Below are positions 25,606-35,174 of a stretch of DNA of 64,000 nt, piece after piece (the first letter of the stretch is position 1; the number at the start of each line of letters is the position of its first letter). The notes beneath the pieces are model-generated. The model did not search any database. It worked only from the letters and a program-made list of their open reading frames with translations, and had not been told where the DNA came from. The position numbers and the translations under genes are program-made. Origin of the DNA: Dermanyssus gallinae (Eukaryota > Arthropoda > Arachnida > Mesostigmata > Dermanyssidae); NCBI GenBank assembly GCA_003439945.1, contig QVRM01002014.1, positions 531,090-595,089 of the forward strand, in the 5' to 3' direction.

Positions 25606-27185
25606 TAGGGAACTATTCTGCGGAGAGCCTCATTGGGCCTCCCATCGTTCAGTTCCCGCTGCGAAGCTCGAGTCACTTGAATTCTTCTTATTCGGCCGAA
25701 AATCTCCTACAGCCTGACTCTGTGGACGTTGGTGTCTCGCTTTCGTCCGCCGGTTCACCTACGTACATCTCAGGGAAGAATCACTCTTCTGCATGTTCGA
25801 CCGGTAAGACCATCGCAAGCAGTCATGCGGTGTCTATGAACAGCTACACGTACTCGACATCACCGTCAACTGAAAGGAACGTTAAGTACTCAAGCAGCCA
25901 TAGCCAACAACAGTCGGGAACAACAAGTACGTACGCGCCGTACAATCTGGATAATTTTAGCTCATCAAACGGCAACAACGGCGGCGGCGGTAGTAGTAGT
26001 TCGAATTCGTCTAACAACTACTGCTCGCCTATACAGCAGAATAACAACTTCGTCAGTGGCATGAACAGTACCTGTGACTATTTCGCGCCAAGAAACAACT
26101 CGACGCCCGATTACGGCCTCAACTCGGGCAGTGCTGGGCTTAGCCAATCGATGTCGATGGTAAACAGCGGACACTATCATACGCCGCACGGACACAATCA
26201 CGGCTTTCACCCTCAACCTCCCGTTAGTTTGGGTGGGCCGGGCGATTTCGCACCACCGCCACTACCACCCGTTAACTCGCTGAACCTTCACGAGGCGACG
26301 GGTCACCTCATGAACAACTTCGTTCCACCTCCGGTAACTCCTGTGCCGCCGTCATTCCTAGCGCCGTCAGCTGGTAGCGACAAAGGACCGAAGCAAAGTT
26401 CGTCGAACATATTCGGTTTGCATGCTCCCCCGCCTCCACCGACGAGTAAGTGTCCTCCTCCTCCCCCGCCCAGCTCCAGCTATGCGCCAATGCCGCTGGG
26501 TACAGGTTCCTGTGAAATCTCGACCGGCGATTCCGCGAGAAATGGAAGCAAATCTTCGTCCGCTGGTTCTTCATCAAAGGCCGTCCACAAGACGAGACCT
26601 ACTCAGCCACTCGACACGTACCCGATGTCAACGCCGGATCGATCCTCAGCTGGTTCAACAGGCTTGAGCTATTTCGATTTCAATATGACGCCTTCTGGCG
26701 GGAGCTTCAACAACTGCGGTCCGACAGCCGCGGTTGTCGGTCCACCCGGGCAGAAGGTCTCGTCTGCTAGCCAGAATCATCGTGTATGGCCACCCGTGAC
26801 GCCAACTCCATCATCGGCAGACACTGCCTGTTCGTCGTACTTGTTTTCCAGCCATGGGCCAGCTGTCTCTACGAGACCAGCACCATCCAGCCACGGGTAT
26901 CACAATCCGCCGGCGAACATCAGCGGCAGTAATGCGTCCGGTGTTGGCCAGTCGACAACTAACTTTAACTTGAGCAACATCTTTCCCGACATTGGCAGCT
27001 GTGGTCAATTGCAAGGCGCTGGCTCCGTAGGCTCAACGGGAAGCAGTTCTCACGATTCGCTGTATGGGCCAAGACACCCTCCACCTGTCGGCGTTCTGCC
27101 ACCAAATGCCTTCAACAGCATTCTGCCTCCACCGAGACACTCAGGATCCGCATCAAGGAGTTCGAGCTTCGGACTTTTTGATTGA
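18197..27185 (+). CDS. USF3: USF3-like basic helix-loop-helix protein (5' end not placed)
   Basis: Five exons splice in consistent phase: 18,197-18,314, 18,552-18,708, 20,187-20,482, 21,315-21,672 and 22,813-27,185, giving about 1,766 residues plus a missing N-terminus. The order is bHLH, coiled coil, low-complexity linker and a huge Gln/Ser/Pro-rich tail. The bHLH reads HNEHERRRKDK, then ISAGILRLGELLPD, with a second helix ending EYITYLRDLNEKI. As I remember vertebrate USF3 (about 2,200 aa), it shares the helix-1 pattern I(N/S)AGI-R-GEL-P. It also shares three C-terminal motifs: a YSAE-LIG box, an NFN-LFPE-like box and a final F-SIL-PPR box. All three are present here. USF3 is a large nuclear bHLH protein expected to bind E-boxes. 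The extreme length and C-terminal motifs argue against USF1/2, Max or MITF. Confidence 0.85.
18552..18708 (+). CDS. USF3: USF3-like exon: helix 1, loop and helix 2
   Basis: After a 237 bp intron with acceptor TGCATTTAG, the frame continues ISAGILRLGELLPDRDP, then RRMAKVDILSRACEYITYLR, then DLNEKIVC. The hydrophobic residues of both helices are in canonical places, and KVDILSRACEYI is a typical helix-2 start. The donor is AAG|GTTGAT, weaker than GTAAGT, and the exon ends in phase 1. The open frame on this stretch that begins at 18,511 is in the wrong frame. Confidence 0.85.
18740..19080. other. USF3-like intron 2, unassigned part
   Basis: Intronic sequence between exon 2 and the mariner relic. 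Open frames here on + are in the wrong phase for splicing to the neighbouring exons and lack conserved motifs. Confidence 0.4.
19060..19665 (+). pseudogene. mariner-like transposase relic inside USF3-like intron 2
   Basis: Frame-broken + strand sequence matches mariner transposase in two blocks. The N-terminal block at about 19,090-19,300 reads ELSYGSVVTVLTEMLCVQR followed by LAAKFLPKMLNF, the helix-turn-helix region (family: ISYGSVQ-ILTE-L-M-RV-AKF-P). The C-terminal block at about 19,440-19,660 contains FFLFPRIK-like, LKGQRFGTIEEIKRNLQEQL and CIQAGGATWKGTK. The middle is largely deleted, including the first catalytic Asp and much of the core. It is dead, with many stops. Confidence 0.75.
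19718..20075. repeat. Tandem duplication, two units of about 178 bp, in USF3-like intron 2
   Basis: Two head-to-tail copies, at about 19,718-19,895 and 19,896-20,073. Each begins with a (TA)n run and TTCAGA(A/C)ACGGGCGATAGCC and ends with GACAGTCCCATAGAAAAAAACAAATATATA. They differ by a handful of substitutions and by the TA length. The duplication ends about 110 bp before exon 3. Slippage or unequal exchange between the flanking TA runs is the likely cause. Confidence 0.9.
20187..20482 (+). CDS. USF3: USF3-like exon: coiled coil after the bHLH
   Basis: The acceptor is GTTTGACTCCACAG; the exon starts on the second codon base, matching the phase-1 end of the preceding exon. It encodes a leucine-zipper-like segment, ATLLTDLRKQVRELEKVNSN then YMRLLQKLGISLC, followed by an Asn-rich linker and an acidic/basic helix. 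I recall vertebrate USF3 having a K-LRKQLEE--KEN--Y--LL stretch at the same place. The donor is the consensus AAG|GTAAGT, phase 0. Confidence 0.85.
20661..20793 (-). mobile_element. tRNA-derived SINE, diverged copy 1
   Basis: Shares TCCACTCCGGCATTTACCTTG, ACCAATATAGGAGTGGC and GGTCTCGAACC with the copies at 28.2 and 45.6 kb. Read on the minus strand it has a B-box-like GGTTCGAGACC; the A-box half of the tRNA-like head is lost or diverged. It lies in intron 3 of the USF3-like gene. Confidence 0.65.
21315..21672 (+). CDS. USF3: USF3-like exon: Thr/Ser/Val-rich linker
   Basis: The acceptor is CACCCTCTGTTCCCTTGCTGAAG and the exon starts in phase 0, consistent with exon 3. It encodes about 119 residues rich in Thr, Val, Ser and Leu with Gln-Ile-Ile stretches, typical of a disordered transactivation segment. 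It ends in phase 1 at CCAG|GTAACG. An alternative acceptor one codon downstream would only remove a Glu. Beyond the donor the frame stays open into a TA microsatellite, which is intron. Confidence 0.75.
21740..21780. repeat. (TA)n microsatellite in USF3-like intron 4
   Basis: About 30 bp of pure TA just after the exon-4 donor. Confidence 0.85.
22739..22768. repeat. (TA)n microsatellite just upstream of the large exon
   Basis: A pure TA run ends about 45 bp before the exon-5 acceptor, close to where a branch point would lie. Length variation here could affect splicing. Confidence 0.85.
22813..27185 (+). CDS. USF3: USF3-like terminal exon: polyQ and C-terminal motifs
   Basis: The acceptor is TTTTACTTGTCAG and the exon opens on a second codon base, matching the phase-1 donor at 21,672. 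It encodes 1,456 residues to TGA at 27,183. In order: a Gly/Thr/Val-rich start; a Lys-rich acidic stretch that could hold a nuclear localisation signal (KRPAS near 23,290, KKSKSD near 23,335); a polyQ tract at 23,860-24,005; Ser/Thr/Pro-rich sequence with KKKSHGHHGR near 24,760; a second Q run near 25,570-25,610; and GNYSAESLIGPP and SSYSAENLL near 25,610-25,710. Poly-Pro stretches follow near 26,430-26,480, then FDFNMTPSGGS, TNFNLSNIFPDIGS near 26,955 and NAFNSILPPPRHSG near the end. One unbroken 4.4 kb frame in AT-rich DNA is strong coding evidence. Confidence 0.9.
23859..24008 (+). repeat. Polyglutamine-encoding (CAA/CAG)n tract
   Basis: About 50 codons, nearly all Gln, from a mixture of CAA and CAG with two Pro interruptions. 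The mixed codons suggest selection on the peptide, or an old tract stabilised against slippage. Antisense frames here give poly-Leu and poly-Val artefacts. Confidence 0.95.
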
Positions 27186-28210
27186 GGGATTTCGCAGGAC
27201 GATGCTCTCTGGAAGGTTGACGATGGTTTGGTATAAGGTCTCTGCAGTTGTACGTACACGGAGGTCGTACGTCAACCAGTGATCCTCTGTAATCAGTTTG
27301 AAACGTCGTGCCTCGTTACGTTGCTCTCGGCTGTATGATGAAGTATGCAGCTGTTGATAAGCGTGTTGCCGTACTGACAGACGGTGTATTGTTTAACATT
27401 GATTGCCATTATGTTATTCGCCTAATAATGGTAGGCTGACATACTGTATAGGACGATCTGATTCCTTCAGTGCCCCTGTAGATAACATAACTTCTGCGGC
27501 AGACGACTTTTGCTCGTTGTTGACTCCTATACATAGCATTAATAGCTTAGCACTTTTAATAGCATTGAAGGCGATTATACTGACAGTGCACAGGCCTAGA
27601 AGCACTACACTATTATTATTTATTTTTACAGGGGTGACAATAGCCCTGATAATGATATCTGTCACGCCGTTTACGTATGAATACTCTAAGTACTCATACG
27701 GAGGTGACTGTAACGGAGGTCTAAAGCTGTTGGTTTTACATGCTTTCCATCGTTACTACTGCTCTTGTTGTATATAAATATGTGACTTGTATTGGGAGAT
27801 ACGGTTTGCAGGCGTTACCGGGGAAACGTATACTTACTTTTTCACTCGTTCCCGGCGGCGCGCGATAATGTGAGACGATTATCTCTACAGAAGAACAGAT
27901 ACACTATGAATCGTATTGTACCATTCATTGTACAGTCCGCTCTCACCGGCTTGCTGAACTGGCGATTCTGGTTGACCACTCGGTGATAATGTTTTTGTTC
28001 TGAGATGGACGATCTTCACCGAAATTTGTGACGCTATCGTGGTGTGAGGTCGCGGCTTGTTTAGTGATTTGCTTTATTCTGTACAACATAAATGGATGTA
28101 TGTAGGTATATATATATGTATATATATTTCGTTTGATTTTCCTGGCTGCTATGCCTGCTTACTTGCCTTTCTAATTTCTTGATTTCGGTTTATTATCTAC
28201 GCGTGATTTT
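27186..28210 (+). other. Probable 3' UTR and flank of the USF3-like gene
   Basis: No conserved coding sequence. Short open frames at 27,403-27,777 and 27,792-27,986 have no recognised domains. No single polyadenylation signal stands out, so the transcript end is unknown. Confidence 0.4.
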
Positions 28211-28221
28211 TTTTTAAAATA

Positions 28222-28406
28222 TTTTTTGTAAGGCTATTGCCCGTGTACGGTTTTTCATGTCATGGCTAATTTTAATCCACTCCGGCATTTACCTTGTCTA
28301 AATTAGAAACCATGCAAACCAATTTAAGAGTGGCCGGGTTGGGTCTCGAACCCAGTCCTCCCGAATGCAAGGCAAAGGCTCTGCCACTAAGCCATCTTGC
28401 TCGGTT
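28222..28406 (-). mobile_element. tRNA-derived SINE, copy 2 (intact head)
   Basis: On the minus strand the element begins near 28,406 with a tRNA-like head: A box TGGCTTAGTGG, then GGTTCGAGACC as B box 40-50 bases later, with CCTTGCATTC between. This resembles a tRNA-Ala ancestor. A unique body follows (CCACTCTTAAATTGG, CAAGGTAAATGCCGGAGTGG) and then a tail containing CCGTACACGGGCAATAGCC and an A/T-rich end. It is about 185 bp, typical of a SINE, and shares its full length with the copy at 45.6 kb. Confidence 0.85.
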
Positions 28407-28409
28407 AAT

Positions 28410-29361
28410 TGTAGAAATCTATTTAACACTCACGCGGTGAACGAACGCCCTCATGAACCATATGTGCGAACCACACGTTGTTTTTATAGAAGTTTTCTAA
28501 TAAGCCTTCTCTAATATATACCTCGTATTTATTTTCGTATGTGATGTTTCTGGAAATCTATGCATTTGCTGGATTGATAAAAATGAATGAATCATCCACC
28601 ACTACTGCTTATTTGGGTTGGGAGCACTCCGCCAAAATGAGCGAAAAAAGAAGGCATTAAATGCGCCTACGATTCGACACAGTTAGACACCCAAACTATG
28701 TTTTAGCACAATTTATATACATTGTCCTCTATCTGAGTAACTCGGTTGACTTCGTTTTTAAGATGAAACTTTTTCGCAAGATTGCACTTGTCTTATTATC
28801 TTGAATACAACATTAATGGCTATGATTGTTAATAGTAGCAGCTGTTAGTTAGATCGACTGACTGTATTAATACGCAGCAGATTCTGTACTTTCCACGATC
28901 GGCAGTAGGTAGGCGGTCATTAGTCAAGTCATATACGACTCGTGGTGGACGAATACGTTGCGGATCTGTCCGCTAACATAGCTCTAACCTAGATCGTGAT
29001 GGTAGTAACGGCTGCCTGTCTCTTTCTGTTCAGAATTAACATACACATCGAATGATGCGAATCACCAGAACGCATCCGGTCAATTGCTAGCTACTGCGAA
29101 GCGCCGGTTGGGCGCTTCTGGGGGGAAAGATAGAGAGAGAATGCACCTAATGCACGCCTAATGTGGGTTTTGTGAAAGGTGACTGTGGGAAGCTGTGTCT
29201 CTGGAGGCGGATCCAATACTGATCGTACGTGAATGTGACACTGATGGCTGTGTATAGGCGTATGAGTGTTTACCGTTGTGTGCAAGTGGGCCGATATATG
29301 TACATGCCCATTACCGCCCTTATCAGAAGTCCGTCGCAAACCGTTTGAATGCGGTGTTTCC

Positions 29362-29412
<51 letters not shown>

Positions 29413-31680
29413 GATTAAGTGACCGCAAATTGGCGACGTAGGCTTCATTTTTTGCTGTCTTTGAAGTTGTTGTTGCTAATATCATTGTGCCACTTCCGAA
29501 GCTAGCCGAAAGTACAGGTCATTATGTGCTCGTAGTCAGGAAAATGGAATTGCTTGTAAAGCGTTCGGATAGGTCGTGGTTGCTCTGAACGAAAGGAAAT
29601 AATATTTGTTTACGACTTATATGATATCATGGAACCTAATGAACACAAGAGTTGCATCGTGCGAATCTGGTTAGTTGCTTTGTGATTCGAATGCAGCTGT
29701 TGGTGGAGCAGTGATGACAAGTGGGTGTAGTAAGTTGTACAAATGTTGCTATACTACGATTACTATTACTAACATTATTATTATTATTATTATTATTATC
29801 ATCATCATCGTCGTTCTCACTACTGTAAAACCATCGTAGGAGTAGTGGTGCAAATCGGTTCGATGGATCTCAGCGCATTCTCAGTTTCACTTACATGGAG
29901 ATTTCACACCTGCTTCTGATTTGGAAATAGTGCAAGGCGAAAGAAGTCGCATCGTAAATTTATCTTTTTGTAAGTTCGATCGCGTTTTCGTATTGCGCCA
30001 CCATCGCTCACCCCTCAGTCAGAACGTGAATATATATTCCAACTAAACGATGTTATTATAATCCTAATATTTTGATGTTTGCGTAAAGATTCAAAATTGT
30101 GTATCACACATTGACATCAGAGGGTACGTAATATATATTATATATAGATTTTTTATCATTAATCATCTTGGGTTTAGGTTTATTGCCATTTGAGCAGTTT
30201 TGTTTATTTATTTGCCATAGTAACCGGTGTTCATAAAAGGTTGGGTGATTGTAATCACATCATAAAATATACATATATATAAATACAGTATTTTCATGAG
30301 CTTACAAGATGTTGCAACTTTGTACGGTTATACCCGACTGAGATGTTACACCGCGAATGAAACAACAAACTGGAGCGTGAAAACGTCGGCGTCTTAAAGC
30401 GGCGTGAAAATAATACGTTGCATTATGTTTTTTTTATTGCGTTAAACGTTTACGTTATACTAATATGTAAGCAGAAAAAGAATAATATCAGCGCCTATGT
30501 GTACAGTGTCATAGCAGCTCTTTTGGTTCCGTTTAGTTTGTAATTTACCAGACTTTAGGCGCGTGTATGTTTGTCGAAATGGGTAGTAGAAACATGCATT
30601 GACTCTGTGGGAGATTCTTAGTTGATTATTATTGTTATTTTTTTTATTATATGCCGATTTGCTGTAATTTTGCGTGATTCACTTTTTGTTTCCATATGTA
30701 AAAGTTCAGTGGAGAGGTGGAAGGACGTACGACGGCGAATGGTGAGGGTGAGAGTCTGTGATATTTTGTCGCTGTAATCCAAGAGGTATAAGGATCGTAG
30801 CAGAAGTGGAGAAAATTATTTCCTAATGTGAAACATAGGCGGCAAAAATATATGCATATATACAATGTTGAAAAAGCGGAAGACAAATTGACAATTGACT
30901 TATCTAAAACGGCTTTAGTTAGCGGCACTAAGGGAACGCGACAACAAACAAGTAACATAACCTTAATTGCTCATACATAGTTAGTGCGAGCGAAGTGGTT
31001 ACAGCAGACCAGTCGTTGTTGCAAACCAGAACGACCCCCTCTCCCCCCCCCCCACGAAAGCTTCCTAACGTTGACCTCATCATCACCTAGCCTTCAGAGA
31101 ACGAGAAACGATGGAATACGTAAGATTCAGTAGTGACCAAGAAATCTATTTATGCCGGTAATAATGTAGGCAGCACTCGCTGACCTGGATGCAGGTCTGG
31201 AACGAGTCTGGAAAGTCGAAACGACAGCAGTCGCAGGCGAAGAACACAAGATACACCGGTTACAAATAAAGCCCATATATAAAAAAAATGCACCTAATTT
31301 CGGCGTTGTTGTCACTTAATTTCGACGTTGTTGTCACTTAATTATCATCAAATAAATCCATTTACAATTTAAATAAATACAATATTAAGTTACTAATGTA
31401 TAGTCCGATGATTCAATTACAATGAGCAATAAAAGCATCTAAAGCAGACAATTAGGGTCTGAGATGTGAATTAGTTAGAAACTTTCAAAAACCCGTTGAT
31501 AATAAAGCTGGCGCCTATTGTATTTTACAATTGAAATTGTATTGCTTTAACAACAAATATACATTCGAAAAAAGGTCATCAATGAGATCTAAATGAATAG
31601 TCACCCCTGCCATAAGACAGATTAAGATGAACTGTGCTTGAACATTAAACGTAATAGCTTCATTAACATAGTCTGACTTA
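28410..31680. other. Non-coding, nothing recognised
   Basis: AT-rich sequence with a long (TA)n run at about 29,364-29,411, a (TTA)n/(TCA)n run near 29,770-29,812 and a 21 bp direct duplication (TTTCGGCGTTGTTGTCACTTAA and its near repeat) at about 31,297-31,340. No exon or transposon was identified. Confidence 0.4.
29364..29411. repeat. (TA)n microsatellite
   Basis: About 24 uninterrupted TA units. Confidence 0.9.
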
Positions 31681-31684
31681 AATG

Positions 31685-32757
31685 TAATGCCCATTATCGA
31701 CCACGAGAGGTGCGCCAGGCGGCTCTCCCCACCTCCATGGGCGGTCTTGGTCTTCCCTCGGCCCGCTCCTTGGCAGGCCCTGCCGTGGCCGCCTCGATGC
31801 ACGCTACGTCGGGTCATGTTCAACGGCTGCTCCCGCCGGGGGCTTGGGAATTGTTTGAGGCAACTCGCGACGCTATAGCGGCTGGACTCCAAGCTTCACC
31901 GCCTGATATGAATAGACTTGCCTGCCAGAGGGCCTGGGCCGAGAAGGTTCACGAATCTTCGCTTACTGAGTTGCTTGAAGAATGCGGTGACGACCAGGAT
32001 AGAGTGCGCCTCCTTGCCGTCGCTCGCCCAGGAGCGAGCGACTGGCTACACGCACTCCCCGCTGACTCATTGGGTACCCGCCTTGACGACCAATCCACCC
32101 GGATCTGCGTTGGCCTGAGACTGGGAGCCGATTTGGTAGAGCCACACAGATGCACTTGTGGCGAGCCTGTCGGACGCCTGGCCAGACACGGCCTGTCCTG
32201 CGCTCACTCGGCGGGCCGGCGACCACGTCTCACCGCTCTGAATGACATGCTTGCAAGGTTGTTGCGAAAGGCCGGAATCCCTTTGCGTCCTGGAACCGCC
32301 TGGTCTTTCTAGAGACGATGGCAAGCGGCCCGACGGCCTGACTTTGATACCTTTCTACAAGGGTCGTTCCCTGGTGTGGGATGCGACGGTGACCGACTCT
32401 CTGACCCCCTGCCTTGTCGGTCCCGGCGCTTCTCGCCCAGGAACTGCCGCTTCCCGCGCCGAGACATCAAAGATAAGAAAGTATGCGAACTTAGGCCGGG
32501 CGTACCACTTTTCACCCTTCGCATTCGAGACGCTGGGTGGCCCTGTGCCCCTCACAACGACGCTAATTTCCCAGGTTGGCGACGCTTTACAGCAGGCTAC
32601 GCTGGACAAGAGGGCGGGCACTTTCTTCTGCCAACGGCTTTCCCTAGAGATTCAGAGAGGCAACGCGATTTCGGTGCTCGGAACTATGAAAGACTGGATG
32701 GACCCGCGTCTTCGCGTCAGGGGTCGGGCAAGACTCCCACTCGGACACGAGCGATAG
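31685..32757 (+). pseudogene. Retroelement C-terminal region (post-RT, zinc-binding and nuclease-like motifs), copy 1
   Basis: Open to about 32,280, then frameshifted and continued to a TAG at 32,755. The protein starts just after where the reverse transcriptase palm would be (REVRQAALPTSMGGLGLPS, the post-palm 'GGLGL' segment). It then has RLDDQSTRICVGLRLGA, a Cys/His cluster (HRCTCGEPVG then RHGLSC), and after the frameshift PDGLTLIPF then GRSLVWDATVTDSL, resembling the PD...D core of a restriction-like endonuclease. It ends with QRLSLEIQRGNAISVLGTM. GC-rich codon use contrasts with the AT-rich flanks, so the insertion is fairly young. The 5' part, including the RT, is missing, as in a truncated LINE. 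I recall similar proteins in several invertebrates but cannot name the clade. Confidence 0.7.
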
Positions 32758-33330
32758 ATGAGAAGTGAGCCATCGGCACCGTGGATTTAAACATTCACAT
32801 GTATATATGAAAGAATAAAGGAAAATATGTGAATAAATTATATAGTTTGTGAGCATAATCATAATGACAATAAATAAAATTATCGAATTAGCAAATTGAT
32901 ATCAATCTAAAAAAGGATATATATATATACGAGGGCAGATGAAAAAGCTATGATGCATATTGTAAATAAAAAAGGATTGGCGAAGAGCCAGTTCGTGGTT
33001 GAAGACAGGGTCGAAGAGGAGGCATGTGAATAAATAAGGCATGTAGGCGAAAAAGCAAACAGAGGCCATGTGTCGTAACGATCACCGTCTGGCCGTGGGG
33101 GGTGGTGAACATTGCAAAAATATCGGTCAAGACTGTTACAGCTGACCCATAAGATCTCTATCTTTACGTCCGTCGCAAAATCGTACCAACGTTACCACGT
33201 ATACACAATATTTCGGGCCACTGCTTGATCTCCATAAATAGTTCGTAACATTTCCACCAATTCATCATCATTTATTTATTGCACCATATGTATGAAATGT
33301 ATATATACATCATTGTAATAAAACACGTGT
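32758..33330. other. Non-coding flank, repeat-like
   Basis: The stretch at 33,070-33,125 (CGTAACGATCACCGTCTGGCCGTGGGG) resembles 47,388-47,440 (CGTAACGGTCGCCGTATGGTCGTGGGG), so it belongs to an interspersed repeat I cannot name. Confidence 0.35.
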
Positions 33331-33339
33331 TTATAGATA

Positions 33340-33885
33340 AGTAATAAAATATAATCGAGCTAACTGCGTAAGAGAAATAGCTCTCTGACAGGTATCGAGG
33401 CAGTAGATAGAGCACGGCTGGTTACATAAACAGCACAAACAGCCGATGTCAGAATCGTAGAAGCCTCTTCGATGGCAAAGTTTATGGTGAAACCCGTGAA
33501 TTGAATAGCGGGTCACGAGATGACGGTTGGGTTATAGCGGTCTCCGCCAGTTCTGTGTGACCATTGCTGGCGAATTGAAAAAGCTTCGGAAACTGCTCGA
33601 ACTTTCTTCATAAAGTTTTCTCTAAATCTTTCACTGAATAATGGCAGCGATTTCTGGGAGACGGAATCTAATTACTAGATCTTCTACAAATGGTTGAGTA
33701 AAAGTCATAAGGTAAACTAGACGGTTTTTCGCATTTCGTGGCAACCCAATCGCTAGCTTGACGAACAAATTTCCACCAATTAAGAACATAGTTTTTTTTT
33801 AATGTGTGTGTTGTTCTTGATGTGATTCTGTTGTTCCTTAAAATAAAACTCCCTTCCCTCCATTGGACCAAACTCAAACAATAAA
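33340..33885 (-). pseudogene. Non-LTR retrotransposon ORF2 3' end, copy 1
   Basis: Minus-strand frames contain the thumb-like stretch FVKLAIGLPRNAKNRLVYL (in two frames), SSSSFRSFFNSPAMVTQNW, and then VTRYSIHGFHHKLCHRRGFY followed by a Cys cluster (CLCCLCNQP). This is the arrangement seen at the C-terminus of Jockey/I-type LINE ORF2 proteins. Copy 2 at 35.2 kb shares almost the whole length. Frameshifts show it is inactive. Confidence 0.6.
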
Positions 33886-34389
33886 CTCCGCCATCGATTA
33901 GCGCAAAATTTGACCTGGTAGCTTATGAACGGTGCTTCTAAGCAGAACAAAACAGAAGACCTTGGTAGTTCCGGTTCAGTTTTTTTAAAACTTATGGCAC
34001 TGTATAATTGCAGCCTTAAGTTACCTATATGATGTTTAATTGAAATAACAGTACGCAGAGTCCTACACATACTTTGTACCACTTACTTGTACCTTAGTGT
34101 TCCGAAGAGCGACATTTCGTCGACCACTGGAGATGCAGCCCTATCCCTGAGGAAAGTGCATGTGGCCCGTGTGAACGTGGCAATTGTCTAAAACTAGAGA
34201 AACTGCTGAGCTTGAATTCCGCCTCGCCCCATGATATTCTTCACGACAATCTTGTGCTCGGTGACTACCACTATCACAGGATGAAAAAGAGGCGCGGGTT
34301 TTGCGGTGGTTTAATAATATCTGATCAAGTTTAATGAGGGGCCGGCATTCTTTCAATTGATAAGATTTTGGTACAATTTTATTACACTC

Positions 34390-34632
34390 TGCTTAAGTCA
34401 AGGCGGTGAAACACACATCATATGCACTTGACTTGGCACTGTGTGATTTCTTCATCCCTCTGAACATAGTAAAACAAATCAACGGAGGCCGACTTGATTC
34501 TCGCGAATTCTCGCTGGAAGTCGTGGTAAAGCTGGAAACATCGAAAAACGAGATATGGAGGTGTGTTTTATGCATGGATCCACGACCGCAAGAGTTATAT
34601 AGAGGGTGGCGGAAATTACGTCGAACTTAAAA
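34390..34632 (+). pseudogene. mariner-like transposase C-terminal relic
   Basis: The frame starting at 34,406 reads YALDLALCDFFIPLNIVKQI, then GGRLDSREFSLEVVVKLE, matching the mariner block YSPDLAPCDFFLFP--K--LKGRRFDS-EE. The Asp of CDFF corresponds to the third catalytic residue of DD34D transposases. The conserved end (W-RC--GGDYFEGD) is not intact. The upstream part, toward 34,080, is too degraded to align by eye. Confidence 0.65.
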
Positions 34633-34677
34633 TATAGATTCGACTTTCAGAAGAAAAGAAAAACATCATTACTATAA

Positions 34678-34708
34678 GCCGTACACGGGCATTAATTAGC
34701 CTTACGGA
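34678..34708 (+). mobile_element. Solo 3' tail of the SINE family
   Basis: GCCGTACACGGGCATTAATTAGCCTTACGG matches the 3' tail of the SINE copies at 28.2 and 45.6 kb (in SINE orientation CCGTACACGGGCAATAGCCTTAC) without any SINE head or body. This is either a 5'-truncated SINE or the 3' end of the LINE from which the SINE took its tail. Confidence 0.6.
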
Positions 34709-34709
34709 A

Positions 34710-35170
34710 CAACTTAAAAACAATTCATCATAGAAACTGCAAAAACGTAGGGTTAACGTAAACTGCAAAAACGTAACATTAAGATACCCATGTAGTATAA
34801 ATGCTAATAAAAACAGTTAAATAATAATAGTAACCATAAAATAGTCATATAGAGTACGAGTGTGGTTGTACATTACCTGGCAATAGAAGTAAATTATTTA
34901 TTCTCATACATACAATTGTATTATATCAAAAATATGTTTAAGCATAGTTTATTTGTTAGGCCGCATTAAGTTAGCACGGCTCCGTAGTTAATAAAACTGA
35001 ATGCATTTTTACTTTTATTATAAAGGATGTAGCTGTAATGGAAACAGGCTTGTTTGCTGCACGAGTTATAGCAGATTGCCAAAAAAAATAATTTTCTCAT
35101 TTAACCCTGTTAAACAGAGAATAATAGCCATTATCATTTATTAATTACGCACATATATTTATCAATGTTT
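34710..35170. other. Non-coding AT-rich spacer
   Basis: Nothing recognised. A short direct repeat AACTGCAAAAACGTA occurs twice near 34,735-34,770. Confidence 0.4.
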
Positions 35171-35174
35171 ATAA

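Noticed and set aside
28300..28400. A functional tRNA gene
   Set aside because: A and B boxes are present, but the acceptor stem does not pair convincingly and the sequence recurs with the same body and tail in other copies, so it is a SINE.
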